Assembly: GCF_958295425.1 (NCBI RefSeq)
Contig: NC_081140.1
Coordinates: forward strand, 12,485,433 to 12,549,432
Direction of reading: 5' to 3'
Source: Solea solea
Lineage: Eukaryota; Chordata; Actinopteri; Pleuronectiformes; Soleidae
Length of the DNA stretch: 64,000 nucleotides
The translations under genes were made by a program, and so were the position numbers. How positions within the stretch are numbered: position 1 is the first letter of the stretch; every line of letters begins with the position of its first letter. This document shows positions 14,101 to 28,529 of the stretch, in pieces. The notes under the pieces were generated by a model, which saw only the letters and a list, made by a program, of their open reading frames with translations, did no database searches and was not told where the DNA came from.

Positions 14101-17100
14101 GAATAGAGGGCTGGAGATGATGCTCACACCAAAGCTCTGGGTGCATACAGAAAAGAGAGAGAACAGAACAACAGAGCATCATTAACAGTCTGTTCACTCC
14201 ACAACCAAGTCACGGCTCATTAGTGTTAATCTCTCTCAGGTTTATACTCACAATGCATCTATAAAATTCTCTGCACTGAAGCACAGCAAACGCAACAGTC
14301 CACTCTCCAGTTCTCAGTTTACTGAGCTCATCTCACACCACACGGCACCAAGGATTGAGTTCATCAACCTTTAGAGAACAGCAACGTCGGCTAATGTCGT
14401 CTGGGTTCGAGGACGCACCAGAGTCCAGCTGATGACCTCATTCATCTGTCACTTGTGATTTCTCTGCCATCTAACTGTCTCCATGCAGGTGGCACAAAAT
14501 GTCGAAAAAAGAATAAAGAGGATGTAATAATTTTTTAATTAAAAATGCAAAACATTTCTGACCCCAAATTATTTGGTAGACGTCACTTTGGTCTGTGAGA
14601 AATATTGATAAAACTTCGTCCTATTTAATGAAAATGATTGTGACAGTGAGATTGATGTGACTCCTCTAGATTTAATTACATCAGATTTAAATGATTTCTT
14701 TATTAAAAAGCACTAGGTAATTACGTCAGCAAACTAGAATTTTCACTTTTTCAGTGTAGATGTTTTGGCGAGAAGAGAATTCATATATTAAGATCTGTTT
14801 TCCTTCATCATTTCCATGTTATTCTTCAGAAGTGAACAGTCCATAATGCCCTGCACTCTGACAAGCACTTTCCTCTGAGTAGCTGATAACAACCTACTGT
14901 ACATTATAACCACGTGTATCTATATTCACACACTGACTAACAAACACAACACAAAAATCCTCTGGAGCTAAAGTAATTGCATCACAAGTGGCTGTGACCT
15001 ATATTTGCTAATTCCGGGTAGCTGCCCTGAGGAGGAAGAATCGATAACAGGCAGATGGAGAGAAACAGTAAAGCTATTTAAAATATGGGCATCATCACTT
15101 TAAGCTGCTGGAGGAGATGGATGAGTCTGTTCTTCTGATGTGAGCATCACACACAGACACAAAAAGGGGGGGGGGGGGGGGGGTATGTTTGACATGTCAT
15201 GCAAGAGCACACGTTACAGCTGCAATATTCTGCATCACAAGATATCTGGAAACAAATATCAACCATGTCAATGTATGGTAGACAACTGATATGCGCAGAG
15301 ACTGATGTTACACCCCTTAACAAACAGGAATTTACAAACATAACTACAGTCTTGTGTTAAGTCTTCAAGCCACAACCTTTTCCATGCCCTTGTGCACACT
15401 GTGGTTTAAAAGGACTGGATTCAAATATGGAATGAAGGAGGCACAGATGGAGTGAGTGTTTAGAACTTCAGCTGTGAGGTTATTTATTTAGAGCATCTTA
15501 ACAAATGAAATTCAGCTAATGGATTATTCAATTTAGCAGCGTCACATCACCGCCTCCACAAAGAAAACACATCGGTGATGCATCCACAAATGGCTGAGTA
15601 AGAGTGTTAAGAAAGTGCAATACATGTGGTAAGAGCATGAAATGGCCATTTTCATATTTAAAGCTGAAAGTCTTTTGTTGAGTTCAGCTGAAAATAATTT
15701 GCTGAGTGTTTGAGACGGAGCAAGCGGAGGCTCTGTACCAGCACACTGACAAAGATGTCACTGTGATGCAATTCCCCCCTGGGCAAGTATTTCTGATTCT
15801 GATAGAAGATTTTACTGACACTTATATTCATTAGGAGGATGCAGCCAACAGACTTGATGAGCTGAGTCAATGGAAAAAAATCAGAACATCTAAATAAAGA
15901 TGATTTTTCACTCAGTTGCAGACTTGTTTTTATTATAAAAAAACAAACATAAAGTCCATTGTTTCCATCTGACCACTGAAAGAGTCCACACAGAGCAATT
16001 CTAATTTTGAAAGTGCCTCCTTGGCTTTGTTACATCCCTCCATACAAAATGAAAGTTGCGTTGTTTTGCAGCCTTCAGAAGAGTGAAAGCCTGATATTGC
16101 ACAGTGGGTGGTGCGACATAAACAAAGACCATTAGTATAAAAGATGATGCACCGAGGAAAAACAAAGCAGCACTGTGATGATTTATCTAGTGCTCCACGG
16201 CGATCGTGTGCAAAACTGATGTTACATAAAAGACGAGCTGCGAGCTTCGACAAGAACTCTGCAAAAAAGTCTTGTTTTCAGCCCCATTAAGAAGGAGCAT
16301 TATGTAATCCTTTCACAGTGCAGCCTCCTCCAAATAACTCACCATCACAACTCTCTTCTGTCCTAGTTCATGCACACACAGCAGTTTACTTCTTACCCCT
16401 GCAAATTCAGGTAATGCACTCTGGGAGGAAATCTCATAACTCCAGCTACTGATCTTTACATGACAGTACAGTGCAATATTCTAAAAGTGTGAAAAGGGGA
16501 GGTCATATTATGGTTATATAATCTTTTTTGCAATGCAATTTCCAGGTTGTTAATAGCATGTAATAAGGATGTAATATTTAAGTAAACCATGTTAATTCTA
16601 AGGTAACCAACTAAAAGCCAGCTAATAGCTTGGTAATGATAATTACAACAGTGTAATACCTTTACATGAAAAGGTTTCCATTGTTATTACCAAGCCACTA
16701 CTTGGTAAACACTTAAAAATACAACAGTTTCACCATAATATTACTTTATTACAAAATGATACCATACTTTACCATTATAGGAAGAACCACTATATTTTTT
16801 TTTTGGTTCCAGCTGAGAATCAACTTTTCAGGTTCCAAACAAATTTTGTTTTTTCAGTTTGAACACGCCGACCAGTTCAAAATTAGGTCAGGAACCACAG
16901 CTCTGTGGAAGGGCTAAGAGTGGGTAGCAATAGGGCGAGTTGTCCTTCAACTTGAAAGTTGTGGGTTCAGTTCCTGGCTCTGCTTGTCTACATGCCAATG
17001 TGTCCTTGGGCAAGACACTTGACACCACGTTGTTCCTGACGGCAATGCCGGCAGCATGTGATAGTAAACGCGCTGCACATATAGATGCACTGTATAAATA

Positions 17101-20100
17101 CACATGTGAAAGGGTGAATGGGTGATATAAAGCAGCTTTGAGTGGTCATCAAGACTAGAAAAGTGCTATATACAGTAAATACAGACTATTTACCATTCAC
17201 GTTTATAAGCCTTCTCAATTTAATTCTGGTTTCTAAAAACTACATTTGACTAAAGAGATTTTGATGTGGACAAGTTCAACAAGCTGCTGTAAACCTTCAA
17301 CCCCGATAGAGTGCGACCTGTGGCTGTTTGATTACTGCAGTAAACCGAGGGCTACATTTCACCATTTTACCAACCACTTACTGGTGATGGCCGACTCATT
17401 TAAGTAGGAGGTGATGAAACTGCGTAGGCTCGTTTTAATGAGCAGACTGTTCAAATCAATACACGCACTTAATTAGTTGAGAGAGCAGTGATGACACAAA
17501 CTGCACATGTCACAGGAAACATACACAGTAGGAGACGTGACAAGTTTCACACTAAGTGACTGGGTGGAAGATATGAAGGGAGGATTAACTTGTTAATAGG
17601 ACGTAGTACAACTATGAACCTTAACCACACAATATCTTCAATCACTTCGTCACACAACTCTGCTTTGTGAAATCTGTAGTGACAAGTTTGAGAGTATAAA
17701 TCCAAAAACTGAATAATACCGGATCATTTTTTGGGGGGAAATGCTTTTTGAGGCTTGTACTGTCACCGGCAAAAGATAAACCACTAACAACTGTCAGCCA
17801 GACTTTATTGGCTAATCTTAACTGCAACAAAACAGCTTCTTTCATTAAATAGGAGGGTGAAACGATGTCAGATACACGCGTCATCTAGCAGAAGTATTGC
17901 ATCACTCACAGGCACGACAGAAGAGAGACTGGTTTGTTGTGATGCAACAGACAGTTAATGAAACATGCAGCAGACCATGGACCATTACATCAACCAACAA
18001 ATGTAGATTCATAGATGCGCGATCCGCAACACGAAAATCCTGTTTATCAGATCATGTCTGCCATCTTAGTTTGGCGTGATGAAATACTCATTATCGCCGG
18101 AATGAGGCGGATTTGATTGATGTCTTTCATTCTAATAAAGACCACAGATAAAGGACTGGACTGACACTTGGTTTTGTTAAAGGCTGTAGAACAGTCACTG
18201 CATGTAGCTGTTTCAGGTGTTTACAGGAACATGTGATGAAGGTGTTTGTTTTCTAACTTGCAAACTATATGACTTGATTTGTATGTTTTATGTTCTTGTA
18301 TTGTGTGTTTTATTGGTTTTATATTACATTTTTATTGCTTTTATATTAGGGTTTTTTCTAGTTAACATCATTTTATATCCTGTCCGTTTCATTTATTGAT
18401 GTGATGTACAACACTACTGATCAACTCTGTTGTTTTTGAATGTGCTATAGAAATAAATTTGGATTGGATCGAAATGTCTCTTTTGACATCTATGATTACA
18501 TTGTGGAAACATTTGAATGGATGTGGAGATTTGGACAAAAGGTAGTGAATAGACTGACTGACCATGCATTGCTTGATACAACTTAGTCCTTTGTAATATT
18601 CAAGTATGTCACCTACTTTAATTTGCCATTCTGAAGTAATCTGTAGGATGACCTACAAGAAAACTACTTTATATCACTTATCTTTTGCCATTTGCAGTGG
18701 ACGCTAAAGCCAATTATAGTGTTAGTAATTTTTTTGCACATGCACCAATTAGTGATAGTGAATTTGTCCTCTGCATTTAACGCATCCTTAATACACACCA
18801 GTAATGAACACACAAGCTGTGTGCAGAAGTGGGCAGCACTTATCTGCATCCAGGGAGCAATGGGGATTGGGTGCCTTGCTTACTGGCATCCTAGCACATG
18901 GCCCATCATTGAACCAGGATTGAACCAGCAACCTTCCAGTTAAAAGCCCAATTCCTTTCCTCTTGGCCATGGGCTGCCCAAGCTGTCATGAGTAACATCT
19001 TGATCTCAGATCTCCATCAGTCAAATCACCATCAAAAAGCAAGTCAAGCAGTGGAAAGACAGACTTTTTGATTGGCAAGACAGAATTTTTTTGATATCTT
19101 CATCCAGCACCTGAGGAAGTTTTTGTGGATACACATATTCTACACTCTTTGCCATCGGAGCTATAAGGCCAAGCCCAGCTGTCACTGTGCAAGAAGAAAG
19201 GCTGAAATAGAAAAGACAAGCAACCATTCATCCTCCGTAATTAATTCAAAGTCTCCAATTAATGTGTGTATTGTGATAACCATCTAACCAACCATTCACC
19301 TCACTTTCATCAGTGAACCCTTCACACTTCTACTGACTGTATTATTCGACATGCTGCTACACACAGTATGTCACATCGATCAGTCAGGCACAGAAACATC
19401 TAGTGTTCCACTGAAAGCTCCATTGTTTCAGGTTACGATGATGCATTTTTTACTGCAGTCTTGACTTGAAGGAATATCAGCACAAATCTGATGTGACTTG
19501 ATGTCTACCAGGGTCTGATATTTCATGTTTTACTGATGCATTTAGAACAGTCCGAATACTAAGCATGTATTTGACAAGCGTTTGGAGACAGAAAGAAACT
19601 GGAACATTACATAATCAGGAACAGAACAACTACAGGGAAAGAAAATACTACACTGCAACGGGTGTTGGGCCATGTACATACCAACTATACTATAGCATCT
19701 ATAACTACATTCATTTTCCTAGACAGACAGTTGTGAAACACGGTTTAGAAATTACTGTCAGAATTATATCAGCCAGGGAACAAATACTGTATAATTATAT
19801 CATCAACCATACAGCAATTAGGCACAAGAACAAAATGAAAGTTTCATACAGTCAGCAGTCATTTGTATCTCAAATATGTAGGATGTACTCGCAATCCAGC
19901 AAAAACAAAAACAAAAACATTTAACTTGTGATCGTGACAAAATAATATTTGTCATTTTTCACACAGTTTTCTCTGAAGACTTCTCTCATGAGGTTTGAGC
20001 CCTGGGATGTGAGCAGATACAAGAGATATAAACAAAGAGATATAAAGTAAGACATTCAGAAAATCATGGAGCATTATTAACTGAACTAAGGATTTGAAAC

Positions 20101-23100
20101 ATTTAATATCAGCCGTCATGTAGTCACTGTCTTCATATATGTTAGTTTCCAAACAAATGGGAGACAAATGAGACGTTACATCCCAGGGATTCAAATGCAG
20201 CTGAGCGGCCAAAATGGACCAAATGATGTGTAAAAGACCAGATAAACTGAAGAGTAAGAAATCAGCAAAGCAGAGAAGTGGTTCAGACAGAGGGTGAGGA
20301 AGACACAAGCAGCTTTTGTTGTTTAAACCCAGAGTGAACACAGTCACGGACACAAAATCAGCTGTATCCAGCGAGATAGATGGACTTCAAAATGCCTGAT
20401 ACTCCACAAGCAGTTTAGATGAGCACATTATGGCCTCAATGTTAAAGGGACTCACATTTACCAGTAGAAGCCAACCAAACCAAATCCAATTTTAGCTCAA
20501 ACATCACCTCATGCAATCTGTTGCCTGATTTTTTTATCAACACAAAGACACCAACAAAGTGGAGATGAGGCAAACAAAAGGGGGTCAGTACACAGGCAGT
20601 CCAAAAAATATAGCAAAGGTATAAAAACCTGTAGGCTGAAGTTCCAAAACCAAGCAGGTCATACATGAGGAAGTCATCAGATACAGAACACTGGTAATCT
20701 TACTTAAGAGGAACAAGAGGAACTGGCAGAAAGTGAAAGGTGAGCATTGGCTAAATAGTGAGGTGAGTAATTGATCACAGCTGAATCTAATGGGGGAGGA
20801 GCAAGTGTTCAAAGGAAGTAAAGTCATCTGGAATTTGAACGTTACCAAAATAAAACAGGAAGTGATCAGTAAAGATGTTACATTTCCAAGCGTCAGCTCG
20901 AGCAACAGCCAATCAAAACGTGTTATGCAAATGTGCCGACACAGATCAAACATTTAGCTCAAGCACAACTAGGCTCTAATGGAGCGTGCTTTGTGTCAAG
21001 AGTACACCAACAATGGTGCACATCACCATCACATTAGCAATGATATCAACTCATAACAGACACTGCTCTGCTAAGTTCTGTTAGCTGCCAAGCATCAAGC
21101 TTTCCATGCAATCTGCCCACAACACAAGAACGCAGGGTATAAGTAGAAATAATCTCTTTAGAATTCTGCCTGTCTGACTGTTGTCTTCTTTATGCCATCA
21201 ATATTAACTCAATCATTTTCAAATACTGCGTTTAAGCAATATCCTGTCTGTCTTAGTGCTGACGTTATTGTCGTTTTAATGCATTATTCAGAAAACTTGC
21301 TCAGCATGAAGCCCCTGATGCTGCAGCCTCATCAGCTCAGCTGTCAGAGCAAACACAGCTCAGAGACGCGTTGACCCATTTTTATTATGGCCACGATTGC
21401 ATGAGCAGGTGAGTGTGAAGGTGCCGCTCGTCTGTTTTGTCACCGTCCTTCTCCTTTTAAGTCTTTCTCCATCACGGTTAGTGAACCAGAGATTTATTTT
21501 TGGATAATAAAAGGAGCACAGACCTCAGTATTATGACATCAGAACAACAATGTCATCTTTGAAGTCTGTTACAACTGAATGAGTGTTTTATGATCTAAAG
21601 AATCAGAAACAGATCACTCACTGACACACTTTAGAAACCATCGGAAAAGTGAGGAGAAAAAAGGGGGGAACAGTCTTGAGGCCTTTGTTTGCACAAAGTA
21701 GACAGATTTGAATCAAATGGACTGGGAACAGAGTGACAGCTTTTGAGTGAGATATGAGCTGAGGTGAAACCAAGGCTGACCAAAGTATGTAGTTCCACAA
21801 ATAAATACTGCTGTTCACATAACAAAACAGAAAAAGGATTCTCATCTGGCCTTAAAAGTGAGATCACTTTAATCATTTTCATTGGGAAAATAGGAACTGG
21901 AAGTCAAATAGGAAGTCCTGAAACACTGTTTCTTCAGCAGCAGTTCCTGTGAAAATCCACCTCTGCTGCTTCACCACCACGAACTGTGAACACAGTTACT
22001 CTGCCGCATTGATCTCCTTAATACTCTGTGTTCTCCTTTCAACGAGAAAGAAGAGGCAGTTACTGCTTAATATTGGAGTATTGCATTCTGCACCAAGTGG
22101 TGTTTCAGCATTTATTTTAACACAACCATTTTGGGAAGAACAATAAACTGGAATGAAGAGACTCATCTCTCAGTCCTGCAATCTGTGCTGTGATGAGCAT
22201 CTTGTGAGCTGAGGGAAGGAGTCCTCGGGAGACGCAGATGTGTTAAACTGAAGCCTTTATTACAGACTCGTACAGATGTTGTCAGCTGGTGTACAAAATG
22301 TAATTTCACCCCCAAATCTACGGGTCCTCTGAGGGAATATATAAACCAACCGTTTCACACATGGCTCCAGCTGGCACATCGCAGACGAGACGGTTCAATG
22401 AATCTCAGTTATACGTGTGACACTTCCGTCAAGCTAAATCTGAATATGAAGTTGTCTTTCACATTGTAACCGTGTCTTATGTCCCCACCTGTCTGCTGCT
22501 GACACTTCCATGAAGTGCAAACTTTCCCTCCATCATGTGTCTCCATGCAGCTGAGGCCCACACATTCTTGTCTAGAGGTCAACAGTGAACATAAAATTAT
22601 CGCCTGACTCAACAATTCCTATAGCTCAGGCTCACGCTAAGGTTTTTCTGTGTCTTAAGTGATGTTTTATAATTAAGTTAAAACACCATCATACCAACCA
22701 AACAAGGTGTTTTTATAGCTTTGTTCAGCAACAAATGCAAACATGGGGCAAACAGCTGCATATTTAAACATTAAAGACAACATTTAAACATATATGTAAC
22801 AATAATTAATTAGGAAAATATTCTGTCAAAATACTTGTTTTTGTTCGTATCCACCAACTCCTGAGAAAAAGGTTAAACTGTAGATTTACTAAATGCCCCT
22901 CTCTTTATTTCCAAACAGATATTTTCTAACTGTTTGCCATCTGGTGCTTGGCTGATAGTATACTGTGGCTTTTCAGATACTCGGCAATGAAAACAAACTC
23001 GTAAAGCACATTATTGATTATAGCGAAGCCAGCTGGAGGAAGATGGATTACACCCATTCACTCTAAAGACCTGTCAAGTGATGTCACCACAAATACTCAC

Positions 23101-26100
23101 TCAAGAGATACTTAAAGGCCACATTGCTCTCTTCTAGGAAAAATGTTTATCCTTAAAATAGATTTTGCAGTAAAACTTTAGTGTATATGCTAATGTCCGC
23201 GTCAGTAGATTGAGTTAGAGCTGTACGTAGCATCCAGCGGCAACATGATGAGAGCAGAGCAGAATTAAGATTCATTATCATTTTAAAAAAAATATATACT
23301 TAATCAGTCGACAAATCACTAATAAAAAGTGCTGTATGTAGTAAATGTATTATATTGAGATGAATCTAAAAGACTGACTTTACAGCTTTTTGGCCTGTTG
23401 CTTCACCCACCCAATAACCTAAAATGCCTCACTATACCTCTTTAGAATTTCCCAACATGAGGAGAAGAAAAACGAGGGTCTGCAGTGAGGACGCGTTAAA
23501 ATATAGATGCTGAGAGCAGAGAGGACGTTGACGACAGACTTGCCAGTGTGGAGGCTTTTCTCCCAGACAGAGAAGCAACACGGGGAATGCCAGCCAGGGT
23601 TAACTGACACTAACTACTTTACGGTCCATTATTGTGGCTTTGTCTTCTCCTCTAATCATGTCATAATTCCCTGGTGTTGCTCTCAAGCAGAGCACACGTT
23701 TAGTTCCAGTCTCCTCCTGTGGCTGGCATACTGGAATTAACTAAAAAAAGGTTCAGTGTTTGTAAGGCCTTGTTTAGACTGCAGCCCAAACTGGATTTTT
23801 TTTAGCATATCAAGATTGTATCGAGCTTGATTTTGGCTCAGTCTAGACAGCTAAAAAACACAGATGATCCAAAGATTATTCAAACCATATACAGATACGG
23901 TACAGATTTTTACAGATCTGAAAGTCTCTGTCACTTAAAGTGTCCACAAGTGTGTGCACAACTCCAACAGCAACAATGGCATAGATCCGGAGAGTTAATT
24001 GGAGGCGTGTTAAACGATCGACACAGTGGAAGACAATGGTTTAAAACTCAGAAGAAAGTTTGTGCTCTGCATAATCAGATGGGACAGAAACAGGCACAGA
24101 TTTAAACTTCTTTTTTTTGATTTTCCGTGGCATGGCCTGTGACTATAGAAATCCATGTGGGAGACTATGCCAATATGGACTGGATCTGATCACTTGGATA
24201 TGTGCAAAATCGGGCAACCACAACCCTGCAACATTCTCAATGGAACTGCCGTATCCAGTTCAAATGCTAAAGGTTGATGCATACTGCACCTCAAACAGTT
24301 TTCATAAATACTATTTCCCACAATTTGAATCTTGACAAGAGGCCAATATTTTCCAAAATCATATCCCTGACCAGTCTACGATAAAGACAATCTGCCGCAA
24401 TCAGGTCCATGTCCATTTAAGTCGTTGTACAACCCAGTAGCGCAGGACGATGCTTGAGTTGTGGCCAGAAAGTGCGTCTTTGTCCACACACACCTTTTAA
24501 TGTTATCTATTTGTGCACATCAAAGCATCTTCCATCCCTCCCTCCCTCTCCGTCTCTGAAACTTCCACATCACTTCCCAGGCCAGTGGCTTCAAAGAGGA
24601 ACTTCTCTTTTAAAATTTGGATCCGTGAAGCCTCCACAAATGAGGCAGAGCACTTTGATAAATCTCAATCATGCCCTGATGCATAAAGAGATGTAAATGA
24701 AGGAGCACTGAAAGCATGCCAGTCAGGTAAAATGACCCTTCATGATCATATCCCACTGTTCAGTTGTGTCAAATTTGGGTGAAAATAAAGTTTTTCATAC
24801 ATGTAAAAACTGCCTGATTGTGTGAATTGATGTTTTGGGTTTTGATGATAAGTGAAGGCTACGTAGTTTCTCCAACATGGGATATTCCGCTGCAGCATGT
24901 GACTTAACCAAAAAATATTGCGAAATTGTTCACACGGTAACAAAAAAAAATGTGTGCTTTCTGTTCTTCTGTACCTACACGTCTTCATGTTTGTTGTTAT
25001 AATTTAATGGAGCCTCTCTGTGCTTTCATCAAACAAATTACATTAAATAACCCGCCATGATCGCTCACCATCACTCAAAAGACAATTACGTTGTACCTCT
25101 GCCAAAATGCCAAAACAGACAGACTGATGGGCGACTTGGCCAAGACATGAAGAGTAGGAGGAGAGGAAATGAGGAAAGCTAAGTATGAGGAGAGTGATGT
25201 AAGAGATCAGGTTTATGGATCCAAGTAGAACTCAGGCTTCAGGGAACTCACGTGTCTGCTCTGTTATTCAGACAGGGAATAAAATGGATAAGGGTGTATT
25301 TATCAGACATTGCACTTGCAGCAGATGGGCTGACATAGAGGGAGTTTTTTTGTTTTTCCTGTTGTTTTGCTGCATCTCTTGAATGCAGATTTTGCTGTCA
25401 CGTTACAATGAGTCAATATGTGTGATGGATTATTTCTCAAGTAAGGACAATTCACAGTATCACATTTACCTTGATTAGCTTTCACCCCGCTCTGTCAGTG
25501 TTTGTACTACTGTGTTTTTACTGTCACAACAAGAACAGGCTACAGCGCTTGAGATACAGTTTTGTGCAGGGTGAAATATTTTGTCAGTATTCAGATTATT
25601 TCAAATGCTGTGCTTTGCTGCACACGCAAAATCCACTCAATATGAAAAAAGATCTCTAACAGCTCCTAACAAAGACATGGCTGCTGAATTTGAACTAATA
25701 TTTAAGGTAATTTCAACATATGAGTGAGCTAACTCGATCATAAAATTACTTTCAGTTTGTCATTAAAAATGCTGTCTTTATATGCAACCAGGAGATTAAA
25801 AGTACCAGAGGCTCAGACAGTAAGGACACTTAAACAGGATTTAAATGATTAAAGGAAACAAAAATAGGCACAACTAGACAAACACAGATGAAATGGAATA
25901 ATTCATATTCAAATACAGCTAGAGGATTATAAAATGTGAGTCATTTTCCCCATATTTAATGAAATGACAGTGGCAAAAATAAAGTGTTAATCCCTGATTT
26001 AAAAAAGCCTATCACTGAAAAACACCTCAGGTTTGTTAAGACATGCGCTGCAAAACTAAACGCTGATTTTTCTGTGTCAAATCTGGATTTTGGGAGCAGC

Positions 26101-28472
26101 AGTCAGACAAACTGAGACATCTGGGAGCTTCATAACAGAGCAGTAGACCGGGGATCTATTTATAAACCATATGCTAAACAAGAAGTCAGAGTCAGAGACC
26201 TGAGAACTGGACTCATGTGATCCGATCTCTTTGTGAGGACTCCAGCTGTGGTGTTCTGTATCAGCAACTCTAATCATCTTTCTCACAGCGACCCTTTAGA
26301 ACAGTGTTACAGTAATAATAACACAATGCTTCTGCAAGTTCTTTTTGAAACAAGTACTCTAAACGGATGATGCTGCAACTCTCTAAATTTAGGTCTGAAT
26401 CTGTGTTTTGAGTCTAAAGATAAATTTGGACAAATCTGGTCTAAACTTTAAACTAGATTTGTGCATGACTCTGAAAAATAAAAATGTAACTAACTACAGT
26501 AACTAACTGACTGACTAAAATTAAAGAGAATTATTTGACATCCAACACTGATTTGTTAAATGCACTTACTAAGCACTTGTCCCCTGTGTCACTGGTGTAT
26601 AAATCTGTAAGTATTTTTTTCTATCTATAACCTGATTAAGATCATAAATGTTTAACAGAAAAGGCCCCAGGATCAAGCCTTGTGGAACTGTGCTGTGGTG
26701 CTGTCAAATACAAATAACAATAAAAACTTTATTTTATTTTATAAATTTGATTTCTATACTTACTGATATTCCTCACCATGTCTCCTACAAACAAACACAC
26801 CTCCAGTAAGATGTCCAATGCACCTTAACTACTGCCCCCTACTGTCCACTAATGGAGCTTGCACAGTCACACTGTAATGGGAAATCATCTGGGCTTTTGA
26901 GTGACACGACACATTACTTCAACAGCCACATCAATACTTAACAGAGTGGAAGACTAAAGTAAAGGCTTTATTGAAAATACTAGCTTTGGGTTTTGGCAGC
27001 GTAAAGATTGGTGAACCATAAATTACCATCCATGTGCAATGTCTGTACATACTGTGTTTTAAACAGCTATGGTGAGAGTGAAGGCTTATAACCATCCTGT
27101 GTGAAAAGAATTACATTGAGAGTAGATCTTTCACAGTTACAGACAGATGGCCTCGCGATATTTCACTCATATTTTAACAGTATAGCAGTGGCAACGCTGG
27201 CTCAGCAGCTGTTTTTCTGCATTCTCTCTCTCTACTGCTGATTTCTCCAAACCATTCGATCAGATAGAGACTCTGCTGTGCTACACAGAAGACTTAATGG
27301 TAGGATGGAAGCCCTCCTTGTGGCTTTTAAGCTGTTTCACTGTGTGACATGCTGTTTCATTATTACTTCCTTCATAAAACGTTATTACCCACTGTGATCC
27401 GAGTTGCAGAGGGGCAGAAACATTAGTTATTATTTGTTTCAGTACATTTAGTGAAACAGGTTTTTAGAGACACCGGGGGGGGGGGGGGGGGTTGATAACT
27501 CAAATAAATGTCCTTCTGCATGAGGAAAAAACACTACAACACAAAGTGGCCACAGCTGGTGGACATGGATGTCATTACTGGCTGTTTAAACACGTTGTTC
27601 TCTCTGACCTATACAGACAGTTCATTGTAAAAGAAGATATCCACTGTATGAAAGAAAACCTGCTGTGGACATGATTGCATAATGCTGGCATAAAACAAGC
27701 AGTTTCTGGAACTAAATCAAACACGTGAGGTCTCTTGAGGCTTTTGTCCCTTAAAGTAAATTAAGGTGCATGGTATTTATTTCCCATTTTATTGTTTTTA
27801 ATAGCTACATGAAATGGCACTTGCTGTCACAGGGAATTAGTCATGACAATGCTGAAATGTAACATCCTGTTCCATTTCCACCACTCAATCCACCCACCTC
27901 CTAGGAAGTCAGGTAATGCCAAGGAGGCCATTGTGCAGGCCGATGTGAAGAAAAAAAATAAACTGAATCACACCAGGAGGAACATTGAAAACATGTTACA
28001 ACACCTACAGGCTGTGCTGAATGTGGAGCCACATAATGAGTTATAAGCCCTTCCTGCAAAAAAAACAGCCCTCAACAATGAGCACCGGAAGTAGCTGCTT
28101 GATGCTGTTCTCCACCTGTTGATCTGCTGGCTCCCTGCGTCATTGCTCTGTTGCCATGGTGACCTTACAAGAGGAATGTGGGCATAGCAATGAAAATTTG
28201 GCCTCGTGCTGGGAGCTGACACTGGACATACATTATCACTCTCCTCCCACAGGCTTTGTCCCAGAAGAAGAAGAAGACGAAGAAGAATAAAGTGTTTTTT
28301 CTGAGCCACAACAGTGAGTCTGCAGCTTTTCATTTTGCTTGAAGAGATTTACAACACCGCCCATAGAACACTTTCAAAGGGAGGGATGACAGGATGGATA
28401 ATCAGGACTGGCAACACCAATTTGTTTTTCCTTATGTTACAAAGAAATACAGAATGATGTAACACTGTCACA

Positions 28473-28529
<57 letters not shown>

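Noticed and set aside
7081..17200. tRNA-like ends of the SINE-like repeats as tRNA genes
   Set aside because: They are decayed, lack a complete cloverleaf, and are clearly part of dispersed repeats.
15166..27491. Poly-G runs as regulatory quadruplexes
   Set aside because: Pure homopolymers in an intron may be sequencing or slippage products; no functional context supports more.
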